This document shows, piece by piece, positions 29,060 to 37,748 of a stretch of 64,000 nucleotides of DNA. The DNA is from Cellvibrio sp. PSBB006. GTDB taxonomy: Bacteria; Pseudomonadota; Gammaproteobacteria; Pseudomonadales; Cellvibrionaceae. The stretch spans positions 1,302,001 to 1,366,000 of the forward strand of contig NZ_CP021382.1 of assembly GCF_002162135.1 (NCBI RefSeq), given 5' to 3'. A model generated the notes under the pieces. That model did no database searches. It saw only the letters and a list, made by a program, of their open reading frames with translations, and was not told where the DNA came from. The first letter of the stretch is position 1; every line of letters begins with the position of its first letter. Made by a program: the position numbers and the translations under genes.

Positions 29060-30607
29060 TTAATCCTCAAGACTGTCCTGAGGTTTTGTTGCAGTACTCT
29101 CCTGCAAGCCTTCAGCCACCGGCTCTACCTCGGCATCATCACCGTCTTCATCTTCCATTTGACCTTCCTCAATGAGGATAGCTTCCGGCGTTTGAATGCC
29201 GATGTGGTAGGCCGCAAAACCGGGCAACACTACCTGATCCAACGCCATACCGAGAATACGCCCGCGATAAGGTGAAACAATTTCGCTACGCGCGTTGGTA
29301 ATAGGGTCTGTTACCGTACCCAGAACTTCTCCCGGCATTACACGTTTTCCGAGCGGCGCCTGACTGAAAAGAATGCCGCTCTGGTTGGCGCGCACCCAGG
29401 TAGATTTGTAGTAAACCGGCGCGGGCTTGTACCACTTGCTCGCTTTGCCGTACATGCCGGTTTTGGTCATCATCACCTGAATGGCTTTCACGCCTTCAGA
29501 TACCACTTCGCTCTGCATGCGCATAGGTTCGCCAGCCTCCATCGTTACGGAAGGAACGCCGAATCTTACCGCTGCAGCGCGCAAGGAGCCGTAATTGCCG
29601 CGACTGTTCAACACGGCGATGGTGCCGAAATTCTGCGCCAGGGCCGCAACTTTTTCATCGGACAAATCCGCGCGTAATTGTGTCAGGTTAGTGCGATGAA
29701 ATGATCCGGTATGTATGTCAACAAGAGCGTCGCAATGGCGGATAACCTGGGAAAAAAATGAATGGGCAATGCGCGAAGCAGAACTGCCTTTGGTGTTGCC
29801 GGGAAAATAACGATTAAGGTCGCGACGATCGGGTAGATAACGGGAATTGCGACGGAACCCCATCAGGTTGACCACCGGTACACCTATCACGGTTCCCGAT
29901 AATTTATCCGGTTCAAGGTTGTACATAACGCGCCGAATCATTTCGATACCATTAAGCTCATCACCATGAACAGCAGCCGTCAGGCAAAGCGTTTCTCCAG
30001 GATTTGCGCCGTTAACAATCAGCACGGGTGTCTGCTCTGCAAAACCGCTGAGTTGCTCTTCCGGCATCCACACCAAACGTGTGGAGGTATTCGGGGGAAC
30101 TTCGACGCCCAGGATAAATTTAGACAAAATCACGGGCTCTTCTTCGGGTACAACCTCAGCATCGGGCACAGCCTCGGTAGCTGTTGAAGGCGTTGTTTCA
30201 CTTGTGACAGAGCTGGTATTCGCCGCAGCAGTATCATCCGCAACAGACGATGCTGATGTTTGTTCCGTTAAGTCAGCGGGTAATGAAGATGAAGAGGACG
30301 CGGCAACAGCTGACGATGATAACGAAGCTGACGAGGCGGACATTGATGATGAAGATTCCGCTGATGACGCTGCAACCACCTTCGGTGGTTGCAGCTCGGG
30401 AATGACCTCACCGAGATTAATACTTTCTGCTTTGGGCAAGGGTTGCGACGGTGCGGATGATGCGGAAGCTTCATCTTCCGCAGCAGAGCGTTCCACCTCA
30501 GGCTCAAGATTATTGTCTTGATCGGTTTGCGCGGTTGACAACGCAGAACAAAACAGTGCAGAGAACAACACCAAACGAGCCAGCTGCTTGACGGAACATA
30601 TTGTCAT
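29060..30607 (-). CDS. Secreted succinylglutamate desuccinylase/aspartoacylase-family zinc hydrolase with serine-rich linker
   Basis: 515 aa from the ATG at 30607. A signal peptide (MTICSVKQLARLVLFSALF, cut near STA-Q) leads into a very acidic and then serine/alanine-rich low-complexity region (about 25-160, many SSSS runs), followed by an AstE/AspA-type M14-like domain (about 165-400). Zinc ligands are in TAAVHGDELNGIEMIRR (HxxE) and in LVDIHTGSFHR. The C-terminus (about 400-480) is barrel-like, and an acidic tail ends the protein. Such domains deacylate N-acyl amino acids or cleave peptides. Serine-rich linkers are frequent in Cellvibrio secreted proteins. An ATG at 30640 is an alternative start, neither having a clear ribosome-binding site. 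Substrate unknown. Confidence 0.8.
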   Translation of the reverse strand: MTICSVKQLARLVLFSALFCSALSTAQTDQDNNLEPEVERSAAEDEASASSAPSQPLPKAESINLGEVIPELQPPKVVAASSAESSSSMSASSASLSSSAVAASSSSSLPADLTEQTSASSVADDTAAANTSSVTSETTPSTATEAVPDAEVVPEEEPVILSKFILGVEVPPNTSTRLVWMPEEQLSGFAEQTPVLIVNGANPGETLCLTAAVHGDELNGIEMIRRVMYNLEPDKLSGTVIGVPVVNLMGFRRNSRYLPDRRDLNRYFPGNTKGSSASRIAHSFFSQVIRHCDALVDIHTGSFHRTNLTQLRADLSDEKVAALAQNFGTIAVLNSRGNYGSLRAAAVRFGVPSVTMEAGEPMRMQSEVVSEGVKAIQVMMTKTGMYGKASKWYKPAPVYYKSTWVRANQSGILFSQAPLGKRVMPGEVLGTVTDPITNARSEIVSPYRGRILGMALDQVVLPGFAAYHIGIQTPEAILIEEGQMEDEDGDDAEVEPVAEGLQESTATKPQDSLED

Positions 30608-30686
30608 AAAGAACCGTGTTGCCTCACAGAGAATAGACATTGAGCACCAAAGTGTTCAGGCATAAAATTTCCGGAAATGGCCTGTG

Positions 30687-32264
30687 TTATTCCCATTCAA
30701 TCGTTGCCGGCGGTTTGCTCGATACATCGTAGGTAACCCGTGAAATACCGGAGATCTCATTGATGATCCGGTTGGACACTTTTTCCAGCAAATCGTAAGG
30801 TAAATGAGCCCAGCGAGCCGTCATAAAATCGACTGTCTCAACCGCGCGCAGCGCCACAACCCATTCATAACGCCGACCGTCTCCAACAACGCCCACAGAT
30901 TTTACGGGCAAGAATACCGCAAATGCCTGACTGGTTTTGTGATACCAATCTGCTGCGCGCAATTCTTCCAGAAAAATCGCGTCTGCTTCACGCAGAATAT
31001 CGGCATATTCTTTTTTAACTTCACCAAGGATGCGCACACCCAAACCCGGTCCGGGAAATGGATGGCGATACACCATATCGTAAGGCAATCCCAATTCGAG
31101 ACCAATTGCGCGCACTTCGTCTTTAAATAATTCACGTAGCGGTTCTACTAATTCAAAAGCCATATCGTCAGGCAGGCCGCCCACGTTATGGTGGGACTTA
31201 ATGACATGAGCCTTGCCGGTTTTGGCCGCAGCAGATTCAATAACGTCCGGGTAAATTGTGCCTTGCGCGAGCCATTTAACATCCTGCAACCTGGTTGCTT
31301 CGGTATCAAACACCTCAATAAATGTGTTGCCGATAACCTTTCGTTTCTTCTCAGGATCATTGACGCCCTGCAACTTGCCTAAAAATAATTCTTCGGCGTC
31401 GGCGCGAATGACACGCACGCCCATATTTTTGGCGAACATATCCATGACTTGATCGCCTTCATCTTTGCGCAAAAGTCCATTGTCGACAAAGACGCAGGTC
31501 AGTTGGTTCCCGATGGCCTTGTGCAGCAAAGCAGCAACCACTGAGGAGTCTACGCCTCCGGATAACCCCAAGAGTACCTTGTCACTACCGACTTGTTCGC
31601 GCACGCGCTTGATGGCGTCTTCAACGATGTTCGCCGGCGTCCACAATGCTTCACAGGCACAGAGATTAAAGATGAAATGTTCGAAGATACGCTTGCCTTG
31701 CAAGGTGTGCGTGACTTCAGGATGGAATTGCACACCGAAGAAATTTTTCTCGGCAGAATACATACCGGCAATCGGGCACGAAGGTGTCGATGCCATGACG
31801 TTGAAACCGGCCGGTAACTCTTTGACTTTATCGCCGTGGCTCATCCACACATCGAGCAAGGCGCTGCCATCGTGATCAACGTGATCCTTGATGTCTTTAA
31901 ACAAGATGGCATCACCGTGAACTTTTACCTGGGCATAACCGAATTCGCGCAGGTTGGATGATTCCACTGAACCACCAAGCTGTTCAGCCATGGTCTGCAT
32001 ACCGTAGCAAATACCTAATACGGGTACGCCGTATGAAAAAACGATATCAGGCGCGCGCGGAGATTCGTCCGCTGTCACTGACTCGGGCCCACCCGCCAGG
32101 ATAATCCCGCGTGGATTGAATTCACGAATCTCGGCTTCGCTCATGTCGTAGGCGCGGATCTCTGAATAAACACCGATCTCACGCACGCGACGAGCAATCA
32201 GCTGCGTGTATTGTGAGCCGAAATCAAGAATAAGAATGCGTTGTGCGTGTATATCCTGAGTCAT
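30687..32264 (-). CDS. guaA: GMP synthase (glutamine-hydrolysing)
   Basis: 525 aa, identical in length to the E. coli enzyme. It converts XMP to GMP. The N-terminal class I glutaminase has the catalytic cysteine in [15 protein letters not shown] and the His/Glu pair in [10 protein letters not shown]. The ATP-pyrophosphatase domain has the P-loop [18 protein letters not shown], and the dimerisation domain ends in [10 protein letters not shown], the universal C-terminus. Start ATG 32264; the frame extends upstream without similarity. It is downstream of guaB with a GC hairpin between them. About 46 bp separate its end from the start of the secreted hydrolase gene, with no clear terminator. Confidence 0.98.
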   Translation of the reverse strand: MTQDIHAQRILILDFGSQYTQLIARRVREIGVYSEIRAYDMSEAEIREFNPRGIILAGGPESVTADESPRAPDIVFSYGVPVLGICYGMQTMAEQLGGSVESSNLREFGYAQVKVHGDAILFKDIKDHVDHDGSALLDVWMSHGDKVKELPAGFNVMASTPSCPIAGMYSAEKNFFGVQFHPEVTHTLQGKRIFEHFIFNLCACEALWTPANIVEDAIKRVREQVGSDKVLLGLSGGVDSSVVAALLHKAIGNQLTCVFVDNGLLRKDEGDQVMDMFAKNMGVRVIRADAEELFLGKLQGVNDPEKKRKVIGNTFIEVFDTEATRLQDVKWLAQGTIYPDVIESAAAKTGKAHVIKSHHNVGGLPDDMAFELVEPLRELFKDEVRAIGLELGLPYDMVYRHPFPGPGLGVRILGEVKKEYADILREADAIFLEELRAADWYHKTSQAFAVFLPVKSVGVVGDGRRYEWVVALRAVETVDFMTARWAHLPYDLLEKVSNRIINEISGISRVTYDVSSKPPATIEWE

Positions 32265-32309
32265 GAAGGTTCCACTGATGAAAGAGTCAAAAACAATTCT
32301 GTTGCGGTA

Positions 32310-32338
32310 AAAATCACTCGGGCGGCCAAGCCGCCCGA
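32310..32338 (-). terminator. Terminator-like hairpin between guaB and guaA
   Basis: A perfect 9-bp stem (TCGGGCGGC 32318-32326, GCCGCCCGA 32330-32338) with a three-base loop is followed on the minus strand by GTGATTTTT. It lies 15 bp after guaB and about 46 bp before guaA, so it may partly stop transcription and lower guaA relative to guaB. Confidence 0.6.
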
Positions 32339-32353
32339 ATGTCATCCTGTTGT

Positions 32354-33829
32354 TTAGTGGCCACCGACCGGATAATTCGGTGCCTCTTTGGTTATTTGCA
32401 CATCGTGTACGTGGCTTTCGCCCATGCCCGCTGCAGTTACCCGGACGAACTCGGGTCTGGTGCGCATCTCGTCGATGTTTTTGCAGCCGGTATAGCCCAT
32501 GGAAGAACGCAGGCCACCCATCATCTGATGCACAATAACGGTCAATGAACCTTTGTAGGGAACCCGGCCTTCGATACCTTCCGGTACCAGTTTCTCGGCG
32601 CCCTGACTGGCATCCTGGAAGTAGCGGTCACTGGAGCCCTGGGTTTTTGCCATAGCGCCCAGAGAGCCCATGCCACGATAAGCTTTGTAAGTCCGCCCCT
32701 GAAACAGTTCGACTTCACCGGGCGCTTCTTCGGTACCCGCAAACATGGAACCCATCATGACAGCGTGGGCGCCGGCCACAATGGCTTTGGAAATATCACC
32801 GGAATAGCGGATTCCACCGTCTGCAATAACCGGCACGTCGGTGCCTTTTAATGCAGCCACCACATTGGCGATAGCGGATACCTGGGGCACACCCACACCA
32901 CTTACAATGCGTGTTGTACAAATAGAACCCGGACCGATGCCTACCTTGACCGCGTCAGCGCCTGCTTCTACCAATGCCTTGGCTGCTGCGCCGGTGGCAA
33001 TATTACCGCCGATAACTTGCACCTGGGGGTATTTGTTTTTGATGCTGCGCACTCGATCCAGCACATTCCTGGAATGACCGTGAGCGGTGTCCACGACCAA
33101 CACATCCACGCCCGCTTCAACCAACGCCGCAACGCGTTCATCGGTGTCGGGGCTTGTGCCGACACTGGCACCGACACGCAGACGTCCTTCCGGATCTTTA
33201 CAGGCATTGGGGTAACGTTCGGCTTTGTTGATATCCTTGACGGTGATCAGCCCGCGCAATTCGAATTTTTCATTTACCACCAGTACTTTTTCGATGCGAT
33301 GCTTGTGCAGTAAGCTGCGGACTTCATCAGCACCAGCGCCTTCCTTAACGGTGACCAGTTGCGCCTTGGGCGTCATGATGCTGGAAACCTGCGCATCCAG
33401 ATTGCTTTCAAAACGCACATCGCGACCGGTGACAATGCCCACCAAATCACCGTTATCCAGCACGGGCACACCGGAGATATTGTTCTTACGGGTCAGGGCA
33501 TGCAAATCGCGGATAGTCGCTTTGGAATCAATGGTAATCGGGTCTTTAACAACACCTGCTTCAAATTTCTTGACGGCACGCACTTCCAGCGCTTGCTGTT
33601 CTATGCTCATACTCTTGTGAATGATACCGATACCCCCTTCCTGCGCGATGGCAATCGCCAGACGGGCTTCGGTTACGGTATCCATGGCGGCGGAAATCAA
33701 TGGGATATTGAGCTGAATACCACGGGTCAACTGGGTCTTGAGCGACACGTCTTTCGGGGTGACGTCGGAATAACCGGGCACCAGCAGAACATCATCAAAC
33801 GTGAGGGCTTCTTCAGCAATTCGCAACAT
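32354..33829 (-). CDS. guaB: Inosine-5'-monophosphate dehydrogenase
   Basis: 491 aa. It oxidises IMP to XMP with NAD, the first step to [23 protein letters not shown] opens the barrel. Residues about 95-205 are the two CBS domains that sense purine nucleotides. [20 protein letters not shown] carries the catalytic cysteine, and the flap [19 protein letters not shown] carries the general base region. The start is the ATG at 33829 with AGAGG eight bases upstream; a TTG three codons earlier is less likely. It is the first gene of guaBA and divergent from xseA. Confidence 0.98.
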   Translation of the reverse strand: MLRIAEEALTFDDVLLVPGYSDVTPKDVSLKTQLTRGIQLNIPLISAAMDTVTEARLAIAIAQEGGIGIIHKSMSIEQQALEVRAVKKFEAGVVKDPITIDSKATIRDLHALTRKNNISGVPVLDNGDLVGIVTGRDVRFESNLDAQVSSIMTPKAQLVTVKEGAGADEVRSLLHKHRIEKVLVVNEKFELRGLITVKDINKAERYPNACKDPEGRLRVGASVGTSPDTDERVAALVEAGVDVLVVDTAHGHSRNVLDRVRSIKNKYPQVQVIGGNIATGAAAKALVEAGADAVKVGIGPGSICTTRIVSGVGVPQVSAIANVVAALKGTDVPVIADGGIRYSGDISKAIVAGAHAVMMGSMFAGTEEAPGEVELFQGRTYKAYRGMGSLGAMAKTQGSSDRYFQDASQGAEKLVPEGIEGRVPYKGSLTVIVHQMMGGLRSSMGYTGCKNIDEMRTRPEFVRVTAAGMGESHVHDVQITKEAPNYPVGGH

Positions 33830-33867
33830 ACCAACCAACCTCTGTTCAGAGAGTAAATAAACGCGAA

Positions 33868-33896
33868 ATTATAGCTGTTCAGACGAACAGGGTAAA
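33868..33896 (-). promoter_or_regulatory. guaBA promoter with a perfect dyad filling the spacer (predicted)
   Basis: On the minus strand TTTACC (33896-33891), a 17-base spacer and TATAAT (33873-33868) make a good sigma-70 promoter, with the start about 30 bp before guaB. Sixteen of the 17 spacer bases form the dyad CTGTTCGTCTGAACAG (33890-33875). A protein bound there would block or reshape the promoter. It fits CTGT-N8-ACAG, the bare core of a LexA site, but the centre is not AT-rich. I see no PurR box. Confidence 0.55.
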
Positions 33897-34006
33897 CCGC
33901 TGGCTACCAGATGTTGTGTGGTAGCACGGCATCAAACCACTGATATTGCGTCATTTTTTATCTGAGCTGCCCACCGGGATGGTGGCAGTTATCCACGGTC
34001 ATCGCC

Positions 34007-34012
34007 TAGAAT
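34007..34012 (+). promoter_or_regulatory. -10-like element directly before xseA (predicted)
   Basis: TAGAAT ends seven bases before the xseA ATG. If used, transcription would start at or next to the A of the ATG, giving a leaderless message. No Shine-Dalgarno is visible before this ATG, which agrees, but no good -35 is seen. Confidence 0.3.
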
Positions 34013-34019
34013 AGCCGCC

Positions 34020-35375
34020 ATGCTTACCTCTGATATCTTCACCAGCGGCACAGACCGCGATGTGCTCTCCGTCAGCCAGCTGAATCGCAAGGCGAAACAG
34101 TTGCTGGAAACTCATTTACCCCTCTTGTGGGTAGAGGGCGAATTATCCAACGTGTCCCAGCCCTCGTCGGGCCACTGGTACTTCACCCTGAAGGATGAGC
34201 AGGCCCAGGTTCGTTGCGCCATGTTCCGCAACCGCAATATGCTGGTTCGTTTTGCCCCCCGCCAGGGGCAACAGGTCCTGATACGGGCGCGAGTCAGCCT
34301 GTATGAAGGACGTGGTGATTACCAGTTAATCGTGGAGCATATGGAGGAAGCAGGTTTCGGCGCCTTGCAGCGGGCATTTGAGGCACTCAAGCTGAAGCTG
34401 GCCAACGAAGGCCTGTTCGATGATGCCTATAAACAGCCTTTGCCGTCACTGCCGAAACACATTGCCGTGATTACTTCCCCTACTGGCGCGGCCATTCGCG
34501 ATGTACTCAGTGTGCTCAACCGCCGTTTTCCTGCCATTCCGGTCACGGTGATACCGGTGGCGGTTCAAGGCAAGGAAGCGGCGCCACAGATTGTGCGCGC
34601 CATTGACTTGGCCAACCGGGCCGGACTGTTTGATGTGGTTATCCTGGCTCGTGGCGGCGGCTCGCTGGAAGACCTGTGGCCCTTTAACGAAGAAAGCGTC
34701 GCGCGCGCGATACATGCCAGTGAACTGCCCATCGTGAGCGCCGTAGGTCACGAAGTCGATTTTACGATTGCGGATTTTGTGGCTGACCTGCGCGCGCCCA
34801 CACCCTCCGCCGCGGCCGAATTACTGGTGCCCGATGCCGAAGACTGGCTGGAAACCTTTGCCGGTTATGAAATCCTCTTGCAGGAAGCCATTGAACGTAA
34901 GCTGCAATCATTCAAACAACGGCTGGAATGGCTACGCACTCGCCTGCGCCACCCCGGCGAACGGCTTCAGCAGCAAGCCCAGCGACTTGATGGACTGGAG
35001 TTACGTCTGGTGCGCGCCGTGGATCATCAGCTGCTGCGCTGCCATACGCGCCTGAATACGCTGGTATTGCGCCAAAAACCTTTACAGCCCAGGTTGCGTA
35101 TCAATCAGCTCAGCCAGCAAGTGTCGCAGCATCACGCCACCCTGGTAAAAAATATGCAGCGCCATTTACGGGCGCAGCAGCAACGGCTGGCGGAAGCAGC
35201 GCGCCTGCTGCAAACCGTGAGCCCGTTGAACACCTTGCAGCGGGGCTATGCCATCGCGACGGATTCACATCACAAGGTCATCACCAACAGCAGCCAAGTT
35301 GCGCCGGGCGACAGCATCAACGCTCGCCTGGCTGAGGGAGAGTTGCAATGTCGGGTCGAAAAAATTCTTTCCTGA
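34020..35375 (+). CDS. xseA: Exodeoxyribonuclease VII large subunit
   Basis: 451 aa. With XseB it degrades single-stranded DNA into oligonucleotides. An N-terminal OB fold (LSVSQLNRKAKQLLETHLPL, about 18-105) is followed by the catalytic domain: LPKHIAVITSPTGAAIRDVL, VILARGGGSLEDLWPFNEES (acidic/metal site), VSAVGHEVDFTIADFVADLR and APTPSAAAELLVP. A long coiled coil (about 275-400) and a C-terminal segment with NTLQRGYAIATD complete it. xseB is not adjacent. It is divergent from guaB and upstream of the thiamine operon, which has its own promoter. Confidence 0.97.
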   Translation: MLTSDIFTSGTDRDVLSVSQLNRKAKQLLETHLPLLWVEGELSNVSQPSSGHWYFTLKDEQAQVRCAMFRNRNMLVRFAPRQGQQVLIRARVSLYEGRGDYQLIVEHMEEAGFGALQRAFEALKLKLANEGLFDDAYKQPLPSLPKHIAVITSPTGAAIRDVLSVLNRRFPAIPVTVIPVAVQGKEAAPQIVRAIDLANRAGLFDVVILARGGGSLEDLWPFNEESVARAIHASELPIVSAVGHEVDFTIADFVADLRAPTPSAAAELLVPDAEDWLETFAGYEILLQEAIERKLQSFKQRLEWLRTRLRHPGERLQQQAQRLDGLELRLVRAVDHQLLRCHTRLNTLVLRQKPLQPRLRINQLSQQVSQHHATLVKNMQRHLRAQQQRLAEAARLLQTVSPLNTLQRGYAIATDSHHKVITNSSQVAPGDSINARLAEGELQCRVEKILS

Positions 35376-35388
35376 TCCGGTTTGTTCG

Positions 35389-35417
35389 TTGCAGCTCGTG
35401 CATCACCCAAGTATATT
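35389..35417 (+). promoter_or_regulatory. Promoter of the thiOSG operon (predicted)
   Basis: TTGCAG (35389-35394), 17-base spacer, TATATT (35412-35417). Transcription would start at about 35424, the first base of the TPP riboswitch, which supports the assignment. It lies 13 bp after the xseA stop codon. Confidence 0.65.
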
Positions 35418-35424
35418 GAACGCG

Positions 35425-35527
35425 CTTGTCGGGGCGCCTCGGTGTTCATTGTGAACATACGGAGGCTGAGATCGGTACGGCCGAACCCGTTGAACCTGAT
35501 CAGGTTGATACCTGCGGAGGGAACAAG
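35425..35527 (+). promoter_or_regulatory. TPP riboswitch (THI box)
   Basis: All conserved parts are present: CTTGT (P1, 35425-35429), GGGGCGCC, GGCTGAGATCGG, ACCCGTTGAACCTGATCAGG, TTGATACCTGCGGAGGGAAC, and ACAAG (35523-35527) closing P1. Thiamine pyrophosphate binding should shut off thiO-thiS-thiG. The P1 3' strand is also part of an alternative hairpin, 35519-35543 (GGGA.CAAGG pairing with CTTTG.TCCC, loop of about 5), so the two are mutually exclusive. No T-run follows this hairpin, so control of translation or another device is more likely than a simple terminator. Confidence 0.93.
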
Positions 35528-35596
35528 GTGTTGCTTTGCTCCCTTCCCGCTCCGCCATCTGATCACTCTTGTCATTCGTACTCTTATCGAGACCTT

Positions 35597-36685
35597 GTGA
35601 ACAGCAAACAACCCAATTCCATTGCCATTGCCGGGGCCGGCCTACTCGGGCGCCTACTGGCCTGGCGTTTGTTGCGTGCCGGTGCACGCGTAACGCTCTA
35701 TGAAGCCGGTGCATTGTCACCCTCCCCGGCTGCTGCCTTCACCGCTGCCGGTATGATTTCGCCATTGAGCGAAGCCGTTGTATCTGAATACGCTGTTTAT
35801 GAAATGGGGCTGTTCGCGTTGCGGCAATGGCCGCAGTGGCTCAGCGAACTACATCACCCGTCGCTAACCCCCTTGTTTTCACAACGCGGCAGCCTGGTGG
35901 TTGCTCATCCGCAGGATGTCAGCGAACTGCAACAATTTGCGCAGGAGTTGCATTTTGTTTTGCAGAAACCGGTCGGCTACCGCTGGGTTACGCGCGAAGA
36001 GATTCGTCAGCTGGAGCCGGATTTACACGAGGGATTTCACAACGGCTTGTTGCTGGAAGACGAAGGGCATATCGACAATCGCCAGCTGCTGGATGTATTG
36101 CTGAATGAAATCCGCACGTCCGGCGGTGAATGTATTGAGCACTGCCCTGTCACAGTCAGTGCGCACACCATCACCACAAAAACAGACCAAAGAACTTACG
36201 ATCTGGTGATTGATTGTCGCGGCATGGGCGCTAAAAACCCAGCCAATCAACTGCGCGGGGTTCGCGGTGAAACGCTGCATGTTGAAACCCGGGAAATCAC
36301 CTTGCAGCGCCCGGTACGCTTGATGCACCCGCGTTACCAACTTTACATCGTGCCCAAACCGGATCATCGCTTTGTGATCGGTGCGACGCAGATTGAAAGC
36401 GAAGATCGCTCGCCGGTGACCCTGCAGTCATCACTGGAATTAAGTAGCGCGCTTTACACACTTTCACCGGCATTTGCCGAAGCGAGAATCCTGGAGCTTG
36501 GTGTGAATCTGCGTCCTGCTTTTATGGACAATATGCCAAAGGTTGATAGTCAGCCCGGTCTAATGTGCGCGAACGGTTTATTTCGCCATGGATTTCTTTT
36601 GGCACCAGCTGTGGTCAGCTACATAGTGGCTTGCATTCAAGATACATCCGAGAAACCTTTTCAATCCATCCTGACAGCGCGTTAA
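35597..36685 (+). CDS. thiO: Glycine oxidase
   Basis: 362 aa FAD-dependent amine oxidase that turns glycine into the iminoglycine used for the thiazole ring. The dinucleotide-binding fold SIAIAGAGLLGRLLAWRLLR is at residues 8-27; AAFTAAGMISPLSEAV, LEPDLHEGFHNGLLLEDEGH and RPVRLMHPRYQLYIVPKPDH follow family order. The start is the GTG at 35597; the frame is open upstream through the riboswitch, so this is the only sensible start, with a weak site before it. It is first in thiO-thiS-thiG under the TPP riboswitch. Confidence 0.92.
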   Translation: MNSKQPNSIAIAGAGLLGRLLAWRLLRAGARVTLYEAGALSPSPAAAFTAAGMISPLSEAVVSEYAVYEMGLFALRQWPQWLSELHHPSLTPLFSQRGSLVVAHPQDVSELQQFAQELHFVLQKPVGYRWVTREEIRQLEPDLHEGFHNGLLLEDEGHIDNRQLLDVLLNEIRTSGGECIEHCPVTVSAHTITTKTDQRTYDLVIDCRGMGAKNPANQLRGVRGETLHVETREITLQRPVRLMHPRYQLYIVPKPDHRFVIGATQIESEDRSPVTLQSSLELSSALYTLSPAFAEARILELGVNLRPAFMDNMPKVDSQPGLMCANGLFRHGFLLAPAVVSYIVACIQDTSEKPFQSILTAR

Positions 36686-36691
36686 TTTTTT

Positions 36692-36895
36692 ATGATTCAA
36701 CTCAGTTTAAACAATACACTTACCGAAATTGCTGAAAATACATTACTCAGTGATGCCATTGTTGCCTGGGGTTTTGCAGACAGCAAAATTGCTGTAGCCA
36801 TCAACGGCGAATTTGTACCCCGCTCCTCTTACAGCGAATATCGTCTGCAAGCACATGATGAAATTGATATTGTCAAACCTGTGGGAGGTGGTTGA
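36692..36895 (+). CDS. thiS: Sulfur carrier protein ThiS
   Basis: 67 aa ubiquitin-like protein whose C-terminal GlyGly (VKPVGGG) is adenylated and loaded with sulfur for thiazole formation. [20 protein letters not shown] is the central family segment. It starts six bases after thiO and its stop codon is one base before the thiG ATG, so the three genes are tightly coupled. Confidence 0.93.
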   Translation: MIQLSLNNTLTEIAENTLLSDAIVAWGFADSKIAVAINGEFVPRSSYSEYRLQAHDEIDIVKPVGGG

Positions 36896-36896
36896 G

Positions 36897-37691
36897 ATGC
36901 GTGATGATCTGACACTGTATGGCAAAACATTTTCCAGTCGTTTTTTATTGGGAACCGCGCTTTATGCTTCTCCGCAAATCATGCGCGATGCCATTGTTAA
37001 ATCCCGCAGTGAAATCGTCACCCTAGGCTTGCGACGGCAGAATCCGGCCAACCGCGATGGGGATGCGATCTGGCAATACATTCAGGACAGCGGTTGCAAA
37101 TTATTGCCTAATACCGCCGGCTGCAAATCGGTGAAAGAAGCGGTAACGCTCGCAGAAATGTCGCGCGAATTATTCACTACGGATTGGATAAAACTGGAAG
37201 TAATCGGGGATGATTACAACTTGCAACCCGATCCTTTCGGCTTGGTTGAAGCGGCTGAAACATTGATAAAAAAAGGTTTTAAAGTCCTGCCCTACTGCAC
37301 CGATGATTTGATTCTGTGCAAACGTTTGCTTGATGTGGGATGCGAAGTTCTGATGCCTTGGGGCGCGCCTATCGGCACTGGCCAAGGCTTGTTGAATCGT
37401 TACAACTTACGCATGCTGCGTGAACGAATCACTGATGTACCCATGATTATTGATGCGGGCCTGGGCGCGCCGTCACAGGCAACCGAGGCTATGGAGATGG
37501 GTTTTGATGGCATTTTATTGAACACCGCCGTTGCCAAAGCCCATAACCCACCGCTAATGGCTGAAGCCTTCGCAGATGCGATTGATGCCGGACGCAAAGC
37601 CTTTCATGCCGGGCTGATGCAGAAACGCCAAACGGCCAGTCCAAGTACGCCAACCATCGGGCAGCCTTTCTGGCACAACAAATCCCAGTGA
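36897..37691 (+). CDS. thiG: Thiazole synthase
   Basis: 264 aa. It condenses deoxyxylulose phosphate, dehydroglycine and ThiS-thiocarboxylate into the thiazole phosphate. The Schiff-base lysine is K99 in [43 protein letters not shown] and [20 protein letters not shown] are family motifs. ATG 36897 with GGGAGG upstream (inside the thiS end). The usual VSLRR is here LGLRRQN. thiE is not adjacent. The operon probably ends here, with a hairpin after it that serves the convergent gene. Confidence 0.96.
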   Translation: MRDDLTLYGKTFSSRFLLGTALYASPQIMRDAIVKSRSEIVTLGLRRQNPANRDGDAIWQYIQDSGCKLLPNTAGCKSVKEAVTLAEMSRELFTTDWIKLEVIGDDYNLQPDPFGLVEAAETLIKKGFKVLPYCTDDLILCKRLLDVGCEVLMPWGAPIGTGQGLLNRYNLRMLRERITDVPMIIDAGLGAPSQATEAMEMGFDGILLNTAVAKAHNPPLMAEAFADAIDAGRKAFHAGLMQKRQTASPSTPTIGQPFWHNKSQ

Positions 37692-37703
37692 GCCTCTGAA
37701 AAA

Positions 37704-37730
37704 TTAACGTGCTTGCGCTGGCGCCGTTAA
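37704..37730 (-). terminator. Terminator in the thiG/HD-GYP convergent gap
   Basis: TTAACG (37704-37709) pairs with CGTTAA (37725-37730) and an inner GCGC/GCGC extends the hairpin. On the minus strand TTAATTTTTC follows, so it probably stops the HD-GYP transcript; on the plus strand it may also end the thiamine operon. Confidence 0.55.
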
Positions 37731-37748
37731 ATTCGCTCTGAAATTGCG

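Noticed and set aside
30081..30521. A 146-codon plus-strand frame rich in Asp/Glu/Ala
   Set aside because: It is the antisense of the serine-rich linker of the secreted hydrolase; low complexity on one strand creates it.
33875..33890. A LexA (SOS) box in the guaBA promoter
   Set aside because: CTGT-N8-ACAG is met, but the centre TCGTCTGA is not AT-rich and the flanks differ from known sites. I keep it only as an operator candidate of unknown owner.
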